A DNA stretch of 48,994 nucleotides from an uncultured Saprospiraceae bacterium (GTDB lineage Bacteria; Bacteroidota; Bacteroidia; Chitinophagales; Saprospiraceae). The notes under the pieces are model-generated. The model was given only the letters and a program-made list of their open reading frames with translations. It searched no databases and was not told where the DNA came from. Positions within the stretch are counted from its first letter, which is position 1, and each line of letters begins with the position of its first letter. The stretch is taken from the NCBI GenBank assembly GCA_937924495.1, contig CALDSS010000069.1:1-48994 (forward strand), in the 5' to 3' direction. Shown one piece after another: positions 45,301-48,994 of the stretch. A program made the position numbers and the translations under genes.

Positions 45301-48300
45301 GTAACCTCCAGATTGCAGTATCACCCAAAAGAATGAAGTTGGCATTACTGGCCGGAGAAAAATTAAAAAGTGGTGGATTGGCGTATTCAATATCTTGCAC
45401 TATCTCCTCATTACGAGTATTGACACACGACCCATCTCCAATGAAATTTGCATAAAATCGATCTACAAAAGTCATTTTTGAATTGAATTTGTAAAACCGA
45501 TTTGAAGCATCACTGCCCAAAGGTGAACGACAAGTTGGGGTAAGACGAACTCGAATGTTGAAAACTGAAGAGGTTACATTATTGAGTGCAGGCACGTAAT
45601 TTAAGGTATCAAAAATGGCCACATACCTTCCATCTGGAAAATCTGAAAGTGGTCGTATTGGAAAATAGTCATTTCCATGAACGGGATGTCCAGGAACAAA
45701 AACTTCAACTATTCCATTATTGAATGCATTAAAAATCGAAGGTTCAAAATCGAAAATAACAGAGTCCACTTTGGTGGAAGGTCGCAACTCGTCACCAAAA
45801 AAATCTGAAAAACCATTGTTGATGGTTACCAGACGATATTCGAGCAATCCTTCCTCGCAACCACTCGGAAAATCCAAATTATTTGGAAAATCGAAGATTG
45901 AATTTGATTTTCCTATGGTAAAATTTTCTCCAAACTGGTCACAATGTTCAAGCGTTCCATTGTTTGAAATATAACCGTATGCCCTAAAATTTGGTACTCT
46001 TCTAAACTGAAAAGCGACAGGACCATCTGGGTTTATATAAAAATCTCCTTTGAATCTAATTGAGTCATTTGGCTGGAGTGTCAATCCCATAGTCTGAAGG
46101 CATCGTGTAAAATCAAACTGCATCTGTTTTTGACCATCAATTGCGATTATATTCAAATCAGATGGAAAGACATCGCAGGTATGGACAGTTCCTCTTGTCA
46201 TAAATTCAACAACACCTTCACCAAAAATAAAAATCTCATTCAGGCTATCTGTGTTGTCTGTATTGTCATATTCGATTATGACTCCAAAATCAGAATCTAA
46301 AGGTGTATCTCCAACAAAACTGGTGATGCTCATCTCAACAGAATCACATGGAATCGCTACTTTTCTATTTGCGTTTTGTTCAGGATATGGGATAGAATAA
46401 TCAATATCCGTAAAACCAAATGTGGTTCTATTCACCTGAAAATCAGTAGTTTGTATCCCAACTGGACAATCAATTAACGTATTTTCTGGACATGGCGGGT
46501 TGGTAGAGTGAAGCCATGGGCCAGGCAATTCATCGCAATACCAAATATGGCTGCATGCACAATCAATGCACCTGTAGCCAAAGGTCAATGGAAACTCCGT
46601 GGCGCCCAATTCAGCAGAACAATCTGCCTCTAATCCCAAAACTAAATTATATCCGCCACTCAAAAAGTTAAGCAATGCACCATTGAAAATTATTTCTGTT
46701 GTATCTCCATTTTGGTTAGAGCCAGCAATATTGAAAGGAGAAATTTCATTTTTCAAAAGCTGGGTCTCTGCCAAATTAATTGTGACGCCAGCTGGTAAAA
46801 CAACTTTTGCATAAAGCTCGCCACCGCTTGGACAGCTATAATCAAAACTTCTAACTCCTCGGTCTTCATTATGATAGACATAAAAAGCTCCACCCTCCAG
46901 AAATGCATCAGGATCGGTAAAATTTTCAAAACCAGTATTAGAATGAGTTGGCCGATAATAACTACTGTAAAGGCGAGTCTCCCTATTTTGACAAAAATCA
47001 GAATAAGTCAACCGCCCATTAAAACTGGTAGAAAAGTTATTAAAACAACTATCGGGATGACTAATGACAGACCCAAGCGCACAATCAAAATCAAAAGTGA
47101 CTGCTACCTCAATGCTCGAACCAATTGGTAAATCATCAAAAAATCCATCTCCATCGATATCTGCTAAACCCCCTATTCCATCAGGGTCATTTGCAAAAAT
47201 TGGATTATTCCCTAATTCATTCAAGGTCGAAAAATTTGGAATGTTCACGCCAGCAATTGTCATGCTTGTGATGACATAGCCATTATTCGCCAAATCAAAA
47301 CTTCCTGTCAGGCCTATCCCAGCAGCCACATCGAACATAGCCCCAAAACCCAGATCAACCTGAGCGCCATCATTTCTGATTTCTATAGTTGAACTCCCAC
47401 TTGAACAATAGCCCGCATCCGTTTCATTGATTCTTTGAATCTGAGGAAAAGGTGTCCCGGATCCAATATTCACAAAATCTACAATTCGAGTATCATTGCA
47501 GATTCTATCATCGCACCCCCAACTAAAAATGTGTTCACTACTGCGTGGTAGCGTACAACTCTGCAGACAGAGCACCTCTGTGATTTCCAAAATTTCATTA
47601 TTATCAAACCGACCGTCACCATTTCCGAGACCGCCACTCACAGCAGCGTTTGTTTGAAAGTTGGTGCTATTGAGTTCTATGGTTATTCTATTGGAAAAAG
47701 CATTTATATTATTCATTGAAAATGGAACAGAAACACCATTTATCATAATATCGTCAATAGAAACACCTATCTCTTGAACAATCTCGTATGTCAAAGAATT
47801 CACGTAAGAATTTAATGAAGTATTGACCACATTTATTGTCCGATTGAAACATTCTCCTACTGCAGCCAAGTCATTTCTGGGTTCTAATTCAACAGCAAAA
47901 AATGGCACATGAAAAGCATCACGATATTCGAATGAATTGTCTGTTTCTGTCAAATTGATCCCCCCCATTCTGTATTGAAATTGCCATTGGTCAAGAACAA
48001 AAGCTTGCTCGTTTGCCTCTAGGGAATCGATAAAATCACAGGTAGCTCTTACTGCAAATAGAATTTCAACAGAAGGGTTGGCTGGAGATATATTTGGCAA
48101 ATCAAAAACTGGTTCGTTTGGGTTATTTGAATTTACTAAACTAACGGCAGGGTTTGACCCCTGTACCAACTCGATAAATTCTACACCTTTGAACAAATCC
48201 AATGATGCTCTAATATTTGAGCGTTCAGCATTAGCTCCGCCCTCCAAATTTATTTGGACGGAAACAGTATCCGGATCGCCACATATATTCAAATTATTGG

Positions 48301-48406
48301 CCACTCCATGCACCCCTTGATAGGTTACAGACAAGTTGTTTTGTGAAAAAGAATAGAGGGCACAAAACAAAAAAATCAATCCCAGAAAGATTCGTTCTTT
48401 AAACAT
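39305..48406 (-). CDS. Giant SprB-like, Cys-rich T9SS type B surface protein (3033 aa)
   Basis: This is a very large secreted, probably surface-bound protein. A signal peptide (MFKERIFLGLIFLFCALYSFSQ) is followed by ~1650 residues of repeated beta-rich DUF11/Ig-like modules. A PKD-like domain lies near 1695-1780 (GGSAPYTYSWNP). SprB-type repeats run from about 1930 to 2330 (TGGSGNYSYSWPSG, GGVPPYTFDW). Four tandem ~87-residue Cys-rich repeats lie at about 2498-2850 (DEACILFCDDLGFCDT, RDTACIVACDDRGICDT). A cadherin-like domain comes next, and the gliding-motility C-terminal domain is at about 2945-3033 (AVSPNRDGVNDTFYIGG, VFNRWGNLVFEQ). ATG at 48406 starts the signal peptide; an in-frame ATG 48 codons earlier would bury it. 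It is probably an adhesin or gliding-related filament protein. Confidence 0.92.
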   Translation of the reverse strand: MFKERIFLGLIFLFCALYSFSQNNLSVTYQGVHGVANNLNICGDPDTVSVQINLEGGANAERSNIRASLDLFKGVEFIELVQGSNPAVSLVNSNNPNEPVFDLPNISPANPSVEILFAVRATCDFIDSLEANEQAFVLDQWQFQYRMGGINLTETDNSFEYRDAFHVPFFAVELEPRNDLAAVGECFNRTINVVNTSLNSYVNSLTYEIVQEIGVSIDDIMINGVSVPFSMNNINAFSNRITIELNSTNFQTNAAVSGGLGNGDGRFDNNEILEITEVLCLQSCTLPRSSEHIFSWGCDDRICNDTRIVDFVNIGSGTPFPQIQRINETDAGYCSSGSSTIEIRNDGAQVDLGFGAMFDVAAGIGLTGSFDLANNGYVITSMTIAGVNIPNFSTLNELGNNPIFANDPDGIGGLADIDGDGFFDDLPIGSSIEVAVTFDFDCALGSVISHPDSCFNNFSTSFNGRLTYSDFCQNRETRLYSSYYRPTHSNTGFENFTDPDAFLEGGAFYVYHNEDRGVRSFDYSCPSGGELYAKVVLPAGVTINLAETQLLKNEISPFNIAGSNQNGDTTEIIFNGALLNFLSGGYNLVLGLEADCSAELGATEFPLTFGYRCIDCACSHIWYCDELPGPWLHSTNPPCPENTLIDCPVGIQTTDFQVNRTTFGFTDIDYSIPYPEQNANRKVAIPCDSVEMSITSFVGDTPLDSDFGVIIEYDNTDNTDSLNEIFIFGEGVVEFMTRGTVHTCDVFPSDLNIIAIDGQKQMQFDFTRCLQTMGLTLQPNDSIRFKGDFYINPDGPVAFQFRRVPNFRAYGYISNNGTLEHCDQFGENFTIGKSNSIFDFPNNLDFPSGCEEGLLEYRLVTINNGFSDFFGDELRPSTKVDSVIFDFEPSIFNAFNNGIVEVFVPGHPVHGNDYFPIRPLSDFPDGRYVAIFDTLNYVPALNNVTSSVFNIRVRLTPTCRSPLGSDASNRFYKFNSKMTFVDRFYANFIGDGSCVNTRNEEIVQDIEYANPPLFNFSPASNANFILLGDTAIWRLQLCNEAVEADAGLTWFAIENPDNAIEVVSMSDITDPNNIQNLPVQEYGTNYFAFADGLKRSSGGNPFSETCNLIEVKALVQLCGTSLMTARAGWSCEPFREANWTPDLYEPCADVRFPISVSTRDPRLDAEVNFQNTIAADLCDTNTISIILKNVDLGTVFDLQTVLTLPPFGATLVPGSVEVAYPPGTSFQSALNDPVFQSADNRGINYLYDGFDDLNPYLMNEGLQGFNSLNPSDSNQVEIRYKFITDCDFLSGSLAFYSFQGTKGCNEPSNFEAGETLPIYINGVAPNPDKFFRIEFQPGTVLTSNFTTVEIVTTNLTNTPTDQNDKIRFVLPPGVSYQSGSSIGVVPSSWIPGEPDVQRINGVDILLWTLPSGLIIGEQAVLRLSLNTPVYACNDPVEMVKLSTVISTDLTCVSNNSTCEIFTINSENGDNFIDLPVGESLTISNLNLESYCAGGNQEAVHFDMELTSAGFSFSGQMVSLNFFADRNGNNIYDNGELVSSQLFSTPSSGNAWTVQDTVDFGVNDVCAIGIFISNDVLPLCDTFYSILPTPDLLNAGSDQVLCGNDIVLNADLGVNNCISNDYEFEWEAIFPANLSMVSDATIANPTVTLPNNAGIGTFEFILKTNRGNCFVTADTIALSIGDPILVSISSPQIIPIGGSVNLNPTVTGGSAPYTYSWNPIADLSNPNLQSPEASPSTDTQYTVTVTDANGCSEQASVLVEIFDPVVIDVNFTDTTICEETDLQILASGGTDFQWIPSPNNPTSGNLNDLNIFNPIFSNGVGQGVYEYELSVTNSAFPNNSNTITLTIRVAETPIANAGRDFYLCRGESVNLVGSASGGNSNFSYVWSGGLNGQSPTITPSNTTIHTLSVTDGNDCQSTDDVLVTVVDCPCDEAVVSNITIQNSSCGNRSGTAKIEITGNPRDYNFNWIPNIGNPISDLERTELPYGGYLIRITNTRDSDCSIDVPVVVANQNGPSANAMTTPATCDANDGTATLSPSNFIYEWQDGNRSDTRNDLSAGSYFVTLTDPNNLDCSNVLLVEVPQDNPLMADVVVNNQPDCGVRNGSVTLQVTGGSGNYSYSWPSGTSTQNGLGSGIHLVTITDNSTTSCEVPSIFVLTDNVPPGTVRISNTNNVTCRNGADGSVEFAVNYSAGFTQPADTIISNGYRTFQNGNLPVGDYCIEILDSNGCVAGGDCFRIELPDLAQVVANVTEDCGTGGKVELTVTGGVPPYTFDWSDLVGNNDPQNRIDLQQGLYMVNVIDAGGCITTANIEVGECGNCGIFTSNDTLIIQEPSCSSGGEICVPVDFATANQLEILDNGVKYTFPLQPCDIDSAILYSFANLYGQGFLGPYRIDSWIINGNSISGSFNSLADLELVLNQLDPGGNWVLQLASQSIIGGNDSNDYGLLVATDMNLGVRSEHPPVPTFLSNGYSILLDNGFHQVIIIDPLNGCSDTLLTNIVCTSPDTLRIELEVNESDTICIDGNELIGNVSNFYNNCPDGTFVDYVLLNDSCVIVTGELVGDELACLVVCDDQNICDTTFVIISVIPDPKPPKVITDTIGIGQVMTICCDTSELNLEGNIISMMNLCADSSGLMVDFDLDTINNCITYTGLDIGIDEACILFCDDLGFCDTANFVITVRDANVILDTIFLNFDTVRYCMDIDSLVIDSIYNDCPDLSGSEVVFSIDSSQICLTYYGIGIGVDTACIVLIDSFGIEHQTSFIVTVVTPQPEIICENIFPNQTIEFCPDTTEIGQNFTSIDNFCTNEGTGNVDFDPGTNCLEYTGLQLGRDTACIVACDDRGICDTTYLCITVRPFGDPPIAHIDCDTTDRNVVKILDVMQNDTIFGTAIQWPVIIDQPNGGRAETLPDGSVLYTQTEDFCDSEDFFTYQICNENGCDIDTVKIYVRCIDIVVFTAVSPNRDGVNDTFYIGGIEDKPDNNLKVFNRWGNLVFEQDNYQNKWEGTWDGNDLPDGTYFYIFKVTDQGRERIFRGYLDIFR

Positions 48407-48774
48407 CGAAATGTTTTGGATAAATCCGTTTTTTAAATAAATCGAATACTTGATAGCAATTACGGAGTGAGATTTCGATTTGTTTAACGAATTATGGCAG
48501 CCAAAATCATTCCAATCTACATGAGTTTTCTCCATACAAAAGTCTTCCATTTCATTTTGTGTAAAATGATAATTGGTGGAGTGTACTCTCTAATTGGTGT
48601 GTGGTTAGGAAAAGCCCCCAAAAGGCCTTTTTTACTCAAATTGGGAGGAAATCGTGTGGTTTTTACAAAAAAAAAACAAAGGTATTAGATTTTTACAAAT
48701 ATTAATTTATTTAAATAAATTTTAATTGTTTATGAAAATAAACATCAATTACCTACCCTAAAAACGGTAGATAA
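48407..48774. other. 368-base gap with AT palindrome, no gene
   Basis: This gap lies between the giant gene and the biotin-domain gene, both on the minus strand. It holds an exact 18-base palindrome AATTTATTTAAATAAATT (48704-48721) and an AAAAGGCCTTTT palindrome near 48621. A TACCTTTG box on the minus strand at 48677-48684 could begin the giant gene's message with a ~265-base leader. No strong terminator for the biotin-domain gene was found. Confidence 0.45.
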
Positions 48775-48994
48775 TCACTTCTTCTTCAACGTCACCACCA
48801 AATCATCTTGCTCTACCATCGTTTTGTCAAAAAGATGAACCCGCTCCACTACCCCATCAAAAGGAGCTGTAATGGTGGACTCCATCTTCATCGCTTCGAT
48901 GATAAACAGGGCATCATTGCGTTTGACCTTATCTCCTTCTTTGACCAATACTTGTGATAAACTGCCCTGCAACGGCGTTCCGATTTCTTCGGGT
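48775..48994 (-). CDS. Biotinyl (BCCP) domain, C-terminus of probable pyruvate carboxylase (partial)
   Basis: This is the C-terminal end of a biotin enzyme; the frame is open to the window edge. The visible ~72 residues are a biotinyl domain: IGTPLQGSLSQVLVKEGDKV, then the biotinylation motif EAMKMEST with the modified lysine between the two methionines, then VEQDDLVVTLKKK at the end. The PLQGSLSxVLVKxGD context fits Bacteroidota pyruvate carboxylase. Such domains also end acyl-CoA carboxylases and oxaloacetate decarboxylases, so I leave the symbol blank. The catalytic parts lie outside the window. Confidence 0.8.
   Translation of the reverse strand, partial: PEEIGTPLQGSLSQVLVKEGDKVKRNDALFIIEAMKMESTITAPFDGVVERVHLFDKTMVEQDDLVVTLKKK

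Noticed and set aside
44946-45455. Several overlapping plus-strand frames of 68-87 codons inside the giant gene
   Set aside because: All are antisense to repeated beta-rich modules and show no start context or domain.
48494-48688. A 64-codon plus-strand frame upstream of the giant gene
   Set aside because: It overlaps the giant gene's leader, has a Lys-rich low-complexity end and no promoter on that strand.
1-48994. tRNA or rRNA genes
   Set aside because: No cloverleaf with a conserved T-loop was found in the intergenic regions read, and no rRNA-like sequence was seen. A covariance search would be decisive.

Overview
The window is an AT-rich chromosomal segment of a Bacteroidota bacterium. 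Six proteins end in type IX secretion system (T9SS) sorting domains: two of the gliding-motility/type B kind and four of the type A kind. Shine-Dalgarno sequences are mostly missing, and several genes have a TAnnTTTG-type -7 box just upstream. The very long Cys-rich SprB-like protein and the style of the other secreted proteins suggest Saprospiria (Saprospiraceae), but that rank is an inference. No rRNA, tRNA, CRISPR array, IS transposase or phage gene is seen. Most of the window is ordinary chromosome.

Layout. 1-782 is the 3' end of a type B T9SS cargo gene. 1020-7248 holds a BatA-type membrane protein, a cell-wall amidase, CcmB, a SAM methyltransferase and a beta-helix protein. 7249-7968 is a 720-base non-coding gap with a duplicated G-run motif. 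7969-25033 mixes housekeeping genes (dihydroorotase, arginyl-tRNA synthetase, prolyl oligopeptidase, MiaE) with surface and secreted proteins (choice-of-anchor B, putative porin, PA-domain protein, sialidase-like protein, CotH protein, small beta-barrel). 25158-34305 is one co-directional surface-glycan block: YfhO, glycosyltransferase, LpxA-like acyltransferase, UDP-GlcNAc 2-epimerase, glycosyltransferase, sulfotransferase and Wzx-like flippase. 34302-38168 carries triosephosphate isomerase, a small membrane-protein unit, Mn-type superoxide dismutase and fumarase. 38403-39278 is a divergent metallophosphoesterase-like lipoprotein. 39305-48406 is one 3033-residue T9SS type B protein. The window ends in the biotinyl domain of a probable pyruvate carboxylase.

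How the genes fit together. The glycan block has spacings of 3-60 bases and reads as one operon. It could make and export a ManNAc-containing, possibly acylated and sulfated, surface glycan, but no polymerase or initiating transferase is visible. The scattered secreted proteins would leave by T9SS, whose machinery is not in the window. The metabolic genes are unrelated single units.

The least ordinary signals are non-coding. A ~160-base element occurs at 808-973 and 36409-36568. It has imperfect inverted ends and a central hairpin in which one base pair differs by a compensatory change. A broken copy lies at 38226-38262. Other palindromic intergenic elements lie at 3071-3180, 10842-10924, 12939-13006 and 21099-21204. 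A short transcription unit at 35119-35398, with its own promoter and terminator, could encode a 52-residue membrane protein.
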